Assembly: GCA_021811305.1 (NCBI GenBank)
Contig: JAJZPD010000003.1
Span: forward strand, 1-25,431
Length of the DNA stretch: 25,431 nt
Source of the DNA: a bacterium
Lineage (GTDB): Bacteria; Patescibacteriota; Minisyncoccia; UBA6257; Colwellbacteraceae
Direction of reading: 5' to 3'
The notes beneath the pieces are model-generated. The model made no database searches and was not told where the DNA came from. It saw only the letters and a program-made list of their open reading frames with translations. The position numbers were made by a program, and so were the translations under genes. Shown piece by piece: positions 1 through 6,118 of the stretch (position 1 is the first letter of the stretch; each line of letters begins with the position of its first letter).

Positions 1-45
1 GAGCCGCGTCGAAGGATGAAAACATCCTGAGCCGCGTCGAAGGAT
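1..45. repeat. 17-base direct repeat, period 28
   Basis: The unit GAGCCGCGTCGAAGGAT occurs at 1-17 and again at 29-45, separated by an 11-base spacer ending in ATCCT. The second copy with its flank (ATCCT...AGGAT) is a near-palindrome. It resembles the short REP-like intergenic elements with a TTCGAC...GCTCAGGA core that are seen in many environmental bacterial genomes; that resemblance is from memory. The window edge cuts the region, so the array could be longer upstream. Confidence 0.7.
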
Positions 46-58
46 TGCCGTAAGCGAA

Positions 59-82
59 TACCGCACCGCTTGCGGTGCGGTA
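59..82. terminator. Perfect GC-rich hairpin
   Basis: An 11-base stem (TACCGCACCGC paired with its exact complement) closes on a TT loop. There is only a weak T-rich stretch after it (GTTCAGTTTCCC). It probably ends transcription from the gene to the left of the window, or it belongs to the repeat cluster at 1-45. Confidence 0.5.
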
Positions 83-111
83 GTTCAGTTTCCCAAAATC
101 TGCTAGACTTT

Positions 112-117
112 TATATA
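112..117 (+). promoter_or_regulatory. -10 box (TATATA) just before the DUF4232-like gene
   Basis: TATATA ends 7 bases before the ATG at 125. Transcription would therefore start at or next to the start codon, giving a leaderless mRNA. No good -35 hexamer is visible at the usual distance and there is no Shine-Dalgarno motif. Confidence 0.4.
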
Positions 118-124
118 AGAACCA

Positions 125-1018
125 ATGCCGAAATTTAAGCAGATTCTAATAGTTATCGGGCTGGCGGCGATCGTTATCTTTGCAGTTATAGCTTTCCTCT
201 CGGTGCAGTCGCTTTTCCGCGAGAAGATAACCTGCGATGCTAGCCAGCTGAAACTTTCTTCGAGCATGCAGGGAGCGACCGGAGCTTTGGCGGGAGCAGC
301 CACCGTAACCAACGTCTCCGCCTCATCTTGTTTCCTCGGAAGCGCTCCGCGCTTATCGTTAATTGATTCATCTGGCGTTGAATTACCGGTCGGCGTAATC
401 TCTTCTATCCCCGCCGGAGAAGCGCTCCTCGCCCCCGGGGGAAGCGCCTCCTTCTTTTTAGTTTGGCGTAACTGGTGCGGCCAGCTGGGATCCGACTCGG
501 TTAACCTGCGTCTTTTCGTCGGAACGGCCGGCGCGCCGGTTATCGCTCCGATTAGAGATGCCGGAGGCGGCCCGCTCACCGGGTTACCGCGCTGTGAAGA
601 TCCATCCGCCTCTTCAACCTTGTCGATCAGCGCCTTCAACTTATCCACGTCCACCCGGACCAATGTGACATCAACCCCGCCCGCGGCTACCTCAACCGCA
701 GTGAAATCACCGGCAACCTCGACTACGGTGACCCTGAGCGATAATAATCAGACTATTAATCTCAAGGTCGGAGACTCCTTCCTCCTTAACTTGGGCGACA
801 CCTACAACTGGCGCATCTCCGTCTCTCCGCCAGGAATAATTTCGAGAAGAGTTAATGTTATGGTTATTAGAGGTGCTCAGGGGATATACGACGCCATATC
901 TCCCGGCACGACGACGCTAAGCGCGGTCGGCGATCCGTTCTGCCTCTCGGCCAAGCCGCCGTGCGCAATGCCGTCGATAAACTTCAATATAAAAATAGGC
1001 ATCGGCAAAGCGCAATAG
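125..1018 (+). CDS. Membrane-anchored DUF4232-like extracellular protein
   Basis: This 297-residue protein has one N-terminal membrane segment (about residues 7-28) and then an extracellular part. Residues about 37-155 look like DUF4232: a first Cys (C37), a GATGALAGAATVTN stretch, Cys 69, an APRLSLIDSSG strand, a PGGSASFFLVW strand and a further Cys pair. A Ser/Thr/Pro linker (about 160-205) follows. The C-terminal part has GDSFLLNLGDTYNW and ends with a DPFC....PPCAMPS pattern, suggesting a small Ig-like or chagasin-like beta domain held by a disulfide; that fold is inference. DUF4232 has no established function. The gene stands alone, with a TATATA box next to its ATG and a hairpin plus T-tract downstream. 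Confidence 0.65.
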   Translation: MPKFKQILIVIGLAAIVIFAVIAFLSVQSLFREKITCDASQLKLSSSMQGATGALAGAATVTNVSASSCFLGSAPRLSLIDSSGVELPVGVISSIPAGEALLAPGGSASFFLVWRNWCGQLGSDSVNLRLFVGTAGAPVIAPIRDAGGGPLTGLPRCEDPSASSTLSISAFNLSTSTRTNVTSTPPAATSTAVKSPATSTTVTLSDNNQTINLKVGDSFLLNLGDTYNWRISVSPPGIISRRVNVMVIRGAQGIYDAISPGTTTLSAVGDPFCLSAKPPCAMPSINFNIKIGIGKAQ

Positions 1019-1025
1019 GAAGCAC

Positions 1026-1186
1026 AAAGTGAAAAGCTAAAAGCGCAAAAGTTAAAGTAGGGATTAGGTACTGGGGATTAGGGTTTAGTCCGCCATCCGT
1101 CATTCGCAGTCCCTAACCCCCCAACCCCTAACCCCTAGTCCCTAGTCGTTGTTTTTCGTTTTTAGCTTTTAGCTTTGCGTTTTTTT
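1026..1186. repeat. Long imperfect inverted repeat with G-rich core; likely terminator
   Basis: The left arm (about 1026-1089) carries AAAGCTAAAAGCGCAAAAG and then GGATTAGG/GGGGATTAGGG-like sequence. The right arm (about 1108-1178) carries the complement: CCCTAACCCC-like runs followed by TTTTTAGCTTTTAGCTTTGCG. A run of seven T at 1180-1186 follows on the + strand, so it fits an intrinsic terminator for the DUF4232-like gene and reaches the stop codon of the convergent PLP enzyme. Read on the minus strand, 1111-1142 has five runs of three or more G with loops of 2-4 bases, a G-quadruplex pattern. The outer arm sequence is shared with the element at 3098-3184. Confidence 0.65.
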
Positions 1187-2195
1187 ATCCTTCTTTTACT
1201 TCCGGAAAGACGTCTTCTCCCAAGACCGCAAAGTAGTCATTAATGTACGGTAGAGGAGTGTCGCCGCAGATAAAGACTGTTTTTATCTCTCCGTTTTTAC
1301 CTCTTAGTTCATCGACTATTCCTTCACTCTTCGCTTTACCTAAGAAATCCAACAGTCCCGCCAGGGCGAAACCTGAACTCGGTCCGCCCATTATACCGTG
1401 GCGGACTAACTCCAAGCTTTTGGAAAACGATTCTCGCGAATCAATGCGCGCGATATAATCGGCGGCTCCTTGCCACTGGAGCGTGACTTCGCGCAGTTGA
1501 TCGTCGGTGCGCACCCCCGGAACCGGCTGTCCAACTTGGCGGATGACGCCGACGATTTTCGTCTTCGCTCCCCTGCCTCGGAAGTACCGGCTTAAACCGA
1601 TAATCGTTCCGGTCGAGCCTAGGCCCGCCGAAACAGCGCCCAACTCGCCTTCGGTCTGCTCGTCTATCTGCCGCGCCAGCCATTTTTCGTGCGCCTGAAA
1701 GTTCGCCTCGTTGCCGTACTGGTTCAAGTGCTTCCACGCTTTCTGCCTGCCCATCTCCGCCGCTTCGTGGTTGCTACCCTTCGTCTCAGACTCGTCGGCC
1801 AAAAAAGGGGTAAGGCCTGCGAGGCGCAGTAAATCCAGCTTGCCTTTGGCAATCGTCCGGCTTACTACGGCCGCGGTTTGGGTAATGCCGAAAGTCCTGG
1901 CGATGATCCCCAAAGAAAATACCAAGTTGCCCGAGGAGCTTTCTACCAGGCGCTCAATTCCGTCAAGTCCCCCTGAAACTTTTGCCTCCTGCAGCATATT
2001 AAAGGCCGGGTAGGACTTGAGGTTCAAAAGCGGCGTAAGAAACATCAGCTTGCCGAAGATCCGCACGCCATCGGAAGCATAAGGATTCATCTCCTTGGGA
2101 AGTTCAACTAAAGGCGGGTAAGGTAGGTTTTCCGGATTTAAAAACTCTTTTATCGCTTCTTCGCCTTCGAAAACGCTAAGCTCTTTTCTCTCCAT
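1185..2195 (-). CDS. PLP-dependent cysteine-synthase-like enzyme
   Basis: This 336-residue protein belongs to the fold-type II PLP enzymes (cysteine synthase, cystathionine beta-synthase and threonine synthase relatives). Visible landmarks, in order: a candidate Schiff-base lysine K60 in LNLKSYPAF; the substrate loop ESSSGNLVFSLG (85-96); a NEANFQAHE stretch (162-170), as in the NPAN..H segment of cysteine synthases; the Gly-rich phosphate-binding loop GLGSTGT (191-197); and GPSSGFALAG (271-280). It may make cysteine from O-acetyl- or O-phosphoserine or act on a related amino acid; the substrate cannot be read from sequence. It overlaps the upstream PAP2 gene by 20 bases and so is probably co-transcribed and translationally coupled with it. 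ATG start; no Shine-Dalgarno motif. Confidence 0.8.
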   Translation of the reverse strand: MERKELSVFEGEEAIKEFLNPENLPYPPLVELPKEMNPYASDGVRIFGKLMFLTPLLNLKSYPAFNMLQEAKVSGGLDGIERLVESSSGNLVFSLGIIARTFGITQTAAVVSRTIAKGKLDLLRLAGLTPFLADESETKGSNHEAAEMGRQKAWKHLNQYGNEANFQAHEKWLARQIDEQTEGELGAVSAGLGSTGTIIGLSRYFRGRGAKTKIVGVIRQVGQPVPGVRTDDQLREVTLQWQGAADYIARIDSRESFSKSLELVRHGIMGGPSSGFALAGLLDFLGKAKSEGIVDELRGKNGEIKTVFICGDTPLPYINDYFAVLGEDVFPEVKEG

Positions 2196-2658
2196 GGCGC
2201 CTCTTATAACTCTCTATTATCAGGTAAACCAGCCAAGCGGTGAAAGCGCTGATAGCAAAGCTGCCGGCGATGTCGATCCAGTGGTGGACTTCGGCGGCCA
2301 CACGGAAATAACCTACCAAGAGCGCCAGAGCTCCGAGAATCAAGCCCTTCTTCCGGTTAAAGACGAAAACCAGGGCGGCCAGGGCCGAGGTCAGCAGAGC
2401 GTGGTCGGAAGGGAAGCCGTTGTCGGGGACGTGAGGAATGATCGGCGTGAAATGGCCGACGACGAACGGTCGCGGGTCGTAATAAAAATGGCCGGCGATC
2501 CGAGCGAAAGCCAGCGTCAGCGGCAAGCTAATGGCCGCGAAAATAAGGAGCGACTTGCGTTTTTCATTCCCCTCGGTCCACAGAAAGTAAATGGCCAGCA
2601 GGGAAACCGGAATGTACAGGTAATTGGCGCCTAAGGCGATTATGGTATTCATGGTCAT
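2176..2658 (-). CDS. PAP2-family membrane phosphatase (undecaprenyl-diphosphatase type)
   Basis: This integral membrane protein of 160 residues has the three PAP2 signatures: ARIAGHFYYDPRPF (motif 1), GFPSDHA (motif 2, with the acid/base His) and RVAAEVHHWIDIAGSF (motif 3, with the nucleophilic His and Asp). Several hydrophobic helices separate them. The family removes phosphate from lipid phosphates. The small size and the DPRPF / NGFPSDHA pattern fit undecaprenyl-diphosphate phosphatases that recycle the cell-wall carrier; that role is inferred. The reading frame stays open to 2706, but the ATGs at 2658 and 2652 are preferred because a TATAAT box sits 9 bases upstream of 2658. The next gene starts 20 bases inside its 3' end. 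Confidence 0.82.
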   Translation of the reverse strand: MTMNTIIALGANYLYIPVSLLAIYFLWTEGNEKRKSLLIFAAISLPLTLAFARIAGHFYYDPRPFVVGHFTPIIPHVPDNGFPSDHALLTSALAALVFVFNRKKGLILGALALLVGYFRVAAEVHHWIDIAGSFAISAFTAWLVYLIIESYKRRHGEKRA

Positions 2659-2667
2659 TATGGGGAA

Positions 2668-2696
2668 ATTATACCAGTCGGCCGTTTTGACAACAA
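2668..2696 (-). promoter_or_regulatory. Promoter of the PAP2-PLP enzyme unit
   Basis: On the minus strand, TTGTTG (2691-2696), a 17-base spacer and a consensus TATAAT (2668-2673). The ATG at 2658 begins 10 bases after the box, so the 5' untranslated region would be 0-3 bases. Its -35 element overlaps the -35 element of the divergent panD promoter by two bases. Confidence 0.7.
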
Positions 2697-2715
2697 CCGG
2701 GCCCAAAACTATGAT
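2687..2715 (+). promoter_or_regulatory. panD promoter (consensus, leaderless)
   Basis: TTGACA (2687-2692), a 17-base spacer and TATGAT (2710-2715). The panD ATG at 2722 is exactly seven bases after the -10 box, where a transcription start is expected, so the mRNA should be leaderless. Confidence 0.75.
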
Positions 2716-2721
2716 GGGATC

Positions 2722-3099
2722 ATGTTAATGCAGATCTGCGTCTCCAAGATCCACCGCGCGACCGTCACCCAGGCCGACCTCAACTACGTCGGATCGATTA
2801 CCATCGACCAGGAGTTGATGGAAGCCGCCGGCATCAAGCCTTACCAGGTGGTCCGCGTCACCAGCCTCGCCAACGGCACTCTCTGGCAGACCTACGCTCT
2901 GCCGGGAGAAAAAGGAAAAGGCGACATCGTTCTAAACGGCCCTCCGGCCAGGCACTTTCAGCCGGGGGATATCGTCATCATCCTCGCCGACGCTTTCGTT
3001 ACTCCGGATGAGGCCAAGGAGCTCGATCCTACCGTGGTTTTCGTGGACGGAAAAAATAAGATCACCGGCGTCGAGCACCATAAGGGAATCGTAAAGTGA
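2722..3099 (+). CDS. panD: Aspartate 1-decarboxylase
   Basis: PanD converts L-aspartate to beta-alanine for pantothenate and coenzyme A. It is made as a proenzyme that cleaves itself to form a pyruvoyl cofactor. The 125-residue length is normal for the family. The cleavage site Gly24-Ser25 (LNYVGSITID), Lys9 in SKIHR, the W.TYA..G region and NGPPAR...GD (family NGAAAR...GD) are all present. Starting at the first ATG puts K9, G24 and S25 at the same numbers as in E. coli PanD, which supports this start over the ATG at 2728. No panB, panC or panE is in the window, so beta-alanine could feed another route or a pathway encoded elsewhere. A consensus promoter sits directly upstream. Confidence 0.95.
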   Translation: MLMQICVSKIHRATVTQADLNYVGSITIDQELMEAAGIKPYQVVRVTSLANGTLWQTYALPGEKGKGDIVLNGPPARHFQPGDIVIILADAFVTPDEAKELDPTVVFVDGKNKITGVEHHKGIVK

Positions 3100-3184
3100 G
3101 CGCAAAATTAAAAGCGCAAAGTGAAAAACAACAACGCCGTTCGCTAGAATTGTTCTTTTGCGTTTTGCGCTTTTAGCTTTGCGC
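3098..3184. repeat. Imperfect inverted repeat, second member of the family
   Basis: Two arms of about 35 bases (3098-3132 and 3150-3184) are near-complements, sharing AGCGCAAA, TAAAAGCGCAAA and ACAA blocks, around a loop of about 17 bases. The arms carry the same AAAGCTAAAAGCGCAAA vocabulary as the element at 1026-1186. It begins within the panD stop codon and probably terminates panD mRNA or protects its 3' end, although no clear T-tract follows. Confidence 0.65.
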
Positions 3185-3217
3185 TAAAACTAGTGCTTTC
3201 ATTAATTCTTACTATCA

Positions 3218-3229
3218 TGACGATCGTCA
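3218..3229. promoter_or_regulatory. Perfect 12-base palindrome (TGACGATCGTCA)
   Basis: TGACGATCGTCA lies in the 233-base gap between panD and the convergent small gene. It could be a dimer-binding operator, but no promoter or gene is clearly linked to it. Apart from the two hairpins and this site, nothing else is recognisable in the gap. Confidence 0.25.
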
Positions 3230-3301
3230 CGGGACTTAGAATTTATCGCGCTTAAAGAAAGGTTTTAGATTTCGTTCTTCGGATTAAATTTTTAAAAGGT
3301 T

Positions 3302-3325
3302 GATGTCCGCCGGGTGGCGGACATC
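3302..3325 (-). terminator. Terminator hairpin after the small unknown gene
   Basis: A perfect 10-base stem (GATGTCCGCC paired with GGCGGACATC) has a four-base loop. It starts 8 bases past the stop codon of the minus-strand gene at 3333. A T-rich stretch (CCTTTT then A/T) follows in that direction. Confidence 0.7.
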
Positions 3326-3332
3326 TTTAGGA

Positions 3333-3734
3333 TCAGTTTGCTCTATTTTTCCCAATCTTCTTCTGAATCCACTCCGGAGGAGCTTCCAGAAAAGAAGCGA
3401 GACTCATAGGTAAGTCGAGCAGTGCGTATCTGCCGCTGTCGCCAACCTTGATCTTAAGGCGAGTTGGAGAGACAAACTCCGGATAATGAACGCCCTTGAA
3501 GCGTTCTCCAAGTTGTCTGCCTAACCAGCGTTTGAAAACTACTCGGAGGTCGGATCGCGTAGTCAAACGCACATTGCGAAAAACCGCGTGAGGACATTCG
3601 GCCGCCCGCTCCAGCGTCAACCTTGCGATATTGGCTACCGCCGGAACAACAAAATCGTCTAATGGTCCTGGTTCTAAACCGGGAACTCCAGAACTTCCTA
3701 CTCGCGATCCGCAAGAAATGCTGTTCTTAGACAT
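3333..3734 (-). CDS. Small unknown protein
   Basis: I do not recognise a family. The 133-residue product has a Ser/Gly/Pro-rich N-terminus (about residues 1-27), then a mixed helical/strand part with LERAAECPHAVFRNVRL, a basic RVVFKRWLGRQLGERF stretch and a C-terminal PPEWIQKKIGKN. No signal peptide or membrane segment is seen. The ATG at 3734 is preferred because GGGAGG lies 10 bases upstream, one of the few Shine-Dalgarno motifs in the window; the frame is also open to a TTG at 3800. It lies 99 bases after the GH15 gene on the same strand and may be the last gene of the glucan operon. The hairpin at 3302-3325 ends it. Being a real gene is likely but not certain. Confidence 0.55.
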   Translation of the reverse strand: MSKNSISCGSRVGSSGVPGLEPGPLDDFVVPAVANIARLTLERAAECPHAVFRNVRLTTRSDLRVVFKRWLGRQLGERFKGVHYPEFVSPTRLKIKVGDSGRYALLDLPMSLASFLEAPPEWIQKKIGKNRAN

Positions 3735-3833
3735 CGAGAACGCGCCTCCCCCGCCGCCTATTGGGAATGGAACGGTGCATGACTGATCTAAAATTACCAA
3801 CTAACAAACTCGGAGTCAAAATTCAATGGTTAA

Positions 3834-5798
3834 TTATGAAAATGACTTTTCTTTTTCCAGGTAAAGCAGTGTGGCTAAAATAAACTCGGCATGGCTCCAG
3901 GTGAGGGGTGTAGCCGAGATCAACTCTCCGCTCCACGGATCGATCTGCTCGGATAAGATTCCCGAAGGGGAGGCGTGTTTAACCACCCATTCCAGCCTTT
4001 CGCGCGCCTTATCCAACTCCTCTTTGTTTTTGGCGCGACTGATATGGTATTTCGCCATCCAGAGGTGCGTAATAAACCAAGGATTGCCGGGAATCTTCCC
4101 GCTCTCTTCTGGATTGTAATACGTGTCGCCTTCGTATCTGGCCAAGCCGCCGACCTCGGTTTTTATTGAAAGAATTTTCTCGGTTTCGTTGACAGCTCGC
4201 TCCAAACGGGGGTCGTCTATTCCTAAAACTCCGAAAGCGAATATTCCATAAACGCTCGAGGTGTCGACGGTCTTATCCACCACCTTGTGCCCGTCGGTCA
4301 TGTTGATCATCTTATGGAAAAGACCAGTCTTTTCATCATAAAGGCTAGTCATAATCCCCTCCTTTATCCGTTCCGCTGTCTTGCGGCACCTCTCCTCATC
4401 TTGCGTCTTGCCCAGAAGGTTGGCAAAATTTCCGGCAGCGGTCAAAGCTCCGTAGACTGCGCCGGCAGTGAAGGTGGATGTCCCGTACTTCTCCTCCCAC
4501 AAGTCGTAACTGGGGTGCGGCAATCCGGTTTGCGGGTTGATGTAAGAGGACATAAAATCGGCCGCTTTTTTAATCAGGGAATTATATACGTTCTCCACGA
4601 ATTCCAAATCTTTCGAGGCGCGATAATGCTCCCACAAGACGGCAATGGTCAGAGCGGTCTCGTCTTCCTGTATTGGAAGCTCTAATCTTCCGTCGCGCAG
4701 CCAGGGATGCCACGAACTTCCCAAGGATTTGTCCGGACGGTATTTATGCATAAAGTATCCGTCGGCGGTTATAACATCGTTGCAAAAGTCGAAGAAGCGC
4801 TCGACGATATGCGTATCGCCGATCTTATCCAGGGCCAACGCCGCCATCGAGGCGTCCCGCGGCCACATGTAGCTGTAGGTATCGTGGCCGTACTGGAGCA
4901 TGTCATAGTCGGTCGAAGCGATAATCGCTCCGTTATTGTCGGCATGGGCGCGGATGACGAAAAGCGAACTGCGGAAAAGATTGGCTAGATTTTCGTCGAG
5001 TAGTCCGGAAATTGGCGAATCTTTACCGACCCAAGCCTTCCAAAAGTCCTTAGTGGTGCGCAAGAGATGTTCCGGAGTCTTTTCTAAAACGTAGGAGTTT
5101 AGCTCGAAAACCTCCTCGATCGACTTCCCTGCCGCCAGCCAGTAGTAGACGACATCCCACTTGTCCACCTCGAGATTCATCGACAAGCCGATAACCGAAT
5201 CGACCTGTCCGTGCTCAATGGGATTTTTCGACAGCTTCCCGTCCTCGGCGTCGCGAAAAGTGCCCTCCAGGCCTTCGCTCTCGAAAACGCCGACGCTGTA
5301 ATCGTCGAAGGGCTGGTCGTGATGGAAAGCATTCACCAGGAAAGCGCGCCTCCCTTTGTAATGGATAACCGAGCTGTTGCGCGGATCGAAATAGGCGGTA
5401 TCGCCGCGGTGCGACTCGTAAATTTGGAAAGCTTGGTGGAAAAAAAGCTTGGCCGAGCACGGCTTAGAAAGCGACCTGGCCGAAACTTTTCTCACCAAGA
5501 TGTTTTTTTCGTTATAGACCACGTCGTCGAACTCCAACTCAACTCCCAGTTTTTCGTTCCGGGCCGAGAGGAGGTTATGAAAAGTGTCGCCGCCGTAGCG
5601 GGTAGTAATCTGCCAGCTTTCATCATCGAACCAGGCGAATTTTCCATCCGCCCAGACGCCGATGCGATGGTAGATGCCGCTTTCTCCGCCGACGTGGTTT
5701 TCCAATCCCACGAAAGGAAAGTAAAAATCGCGGACCTGGCCGCGCGCGTCCAGTCCGACTAGGGCGTTTCCATTTCCTAAAACCACCGATCTCGCCAT
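3834..5798 (-). CDS. GH15 glucoamylase / glucodextranase-like glucan hydrolase
   Basis: This 654-residue enzyme has the two-part layout of prokaryotic GH15 proteins: an N-terminal beta-sandwich (about 1-260) and a C-terminal (alpha/alpha)6 barrel (about 265-650). GH15 members release glucose from the non-reducing ends of starch or glycogen-type glucans. Visible landmarks are YSYMWPRDA (308-316), the catalytic acid region YDLWEEKYG (E435 or E436), GGLARYEGDTYY (550-561), the catalytic base in ILSEQIDPWSG (E617) and ATPLTWSHAEF (629-639). There is no signal peptide, so a cytoplasmic role in turning over stored glucan is likely. It starts 11 bases after the DUF5752-like gene in an operon with GH57 and a glycosyltransferase. 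A putative TAAAAT element within the junction could give extra expression. Confidence 0.9.
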   Translation of the reverse strand: MARSVVLGNGNALVGLDARGQVRDFYFPFVGLENHVGGESGIYHRIGVWADGKFAWFDDESWQITTRYGGDTFHNLLSARNEKLGVELEFDDVVYNEKNILVRKVSARSLSKPCSAKLFFHQAFQIYESHRGDTAYFDPRNSSVIHYKGRRAFLVNAFHHDQPFDDYSVGVFESEGLEGTFRDAEDGKLSKNPIEHGQVDSVIGLSMNLEVDKWDVVYYWLAAGKSIEEVFELNSYVLEKTPEHLLRTTKDFWKAWVGKDSPISGLLDENLANLFRSSLFVIRAHADNNGAIIASTDYDMLQYGHDTYSYMWPRDASMAALALDKIGDTHIVERFFDFCNDVITADGYFMHKYRPDKSLGSSWHPWLRDGRLELPIQEDETALTIAVLWEHYRASKDLEFVENVYNSLIKKAADFMSSYINPQTGLPHPSYDLWEEKYGTSTFTAGAVYGALTAAGNFANLLGKTQDEERCRKTAERIKEGIMTSLYDEKTGLFHKMINMTDGHKVVDKTVDTSSVYGIFAFGVLGIDDPRLERAVNETEKILSIKTEVGGLARYEGDTYYNPEESGKIPGNPWFITHLWMAKYHISRAKNKEELDKARERLEWVVKHASPSGILSEQIDPWSGELISATPLTWSHAEFILATLLYLEKEKSFS

Positions 5799-5809
5799 TG
5801 TCTTAGATT

Positions 5810-6118
5810 TTACTTTACCTCCTTCAGTGTTTGCTGCAAAACCTTCAGGAAGGCGGTTTTGGTCTTGGAGCGCTGCAACTTTTTGCCAACCTCGGAATTA
5901 TTTAATGCCTCGCTCACCCATTTCGCGAAGTCATTCTTATGCTGGTTGACGTGGTAAGCAAAAGTCGCGTCGGCCATCGAAAGCAGAGATTGCTCCAACT
6001 CCTTCAGGTCGTGGATAATCGGACCGTTGTTAACCCAGAAAGCCTGGTGGCTCTCGGTCACGCGATGCAGAGGCTTGGCTGCGGCCGTCTTTTTTCTCCC
6101 AGCGGAAGTCTTGATCAT
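5810..6118 (-). CDS. DUF5752-like small protein of the glucan operon
   Basis: This 102-residue soluble protein has a basic Ala/Lys-rich start (KTSAGRKKTAAAK), then FWVNNGPIIHDLKELEQSLLSM, FAYHVNQHKNDFAKWVSEALNN and a Lys-rich C-terminal helix. The pattern of HDLKEL, F.YHV and DFA.WV, with predicted helices, matches my recollection of the DUF5752 family, whose function is unknown. Its ATG overlaps the GH57 stop codon (ATGA), so the two are translationally coupled. Placement between GH57 and GH15 suggests a role tied to glucan metabolism, for example binding or regulation; that is inference only. Confidence 0.6.
   Translation of the reverse strand: MIKTSAGRKKTAAAKPLHRVTESHQAFWVNNGPIIHDLKELEQSLLSMADATFAYHVNQHKNDFAKWVSEALNNSEVGKKLQRSKTKTAFLKVLQQTLKEVK

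Noticed and set aside
1111..1142. Possible telomere of a linear replicon
   Set aside because: The CCCTAACCCC-like run is short, degenerate, internal to a hairpin and between two ordinary genes.
1026..3184. CRISPR array
   Set aside because: The repeated words lie in inverted, not regularly spaced direct, orientation; there are no spacers and no cas genes.
5211..5762. 183-residue open frame antisense to the GH15 gene
   Set aside because: No motif or start signal; the GH15 catalytic motifs fix the other strand as coding.
6115..6118. Alternative genetic code with TGA as Gly
   Set aside because: TGA ends the GH57, panD and RNase HII frames at sensible C-termini, so TGA acts as a stop.
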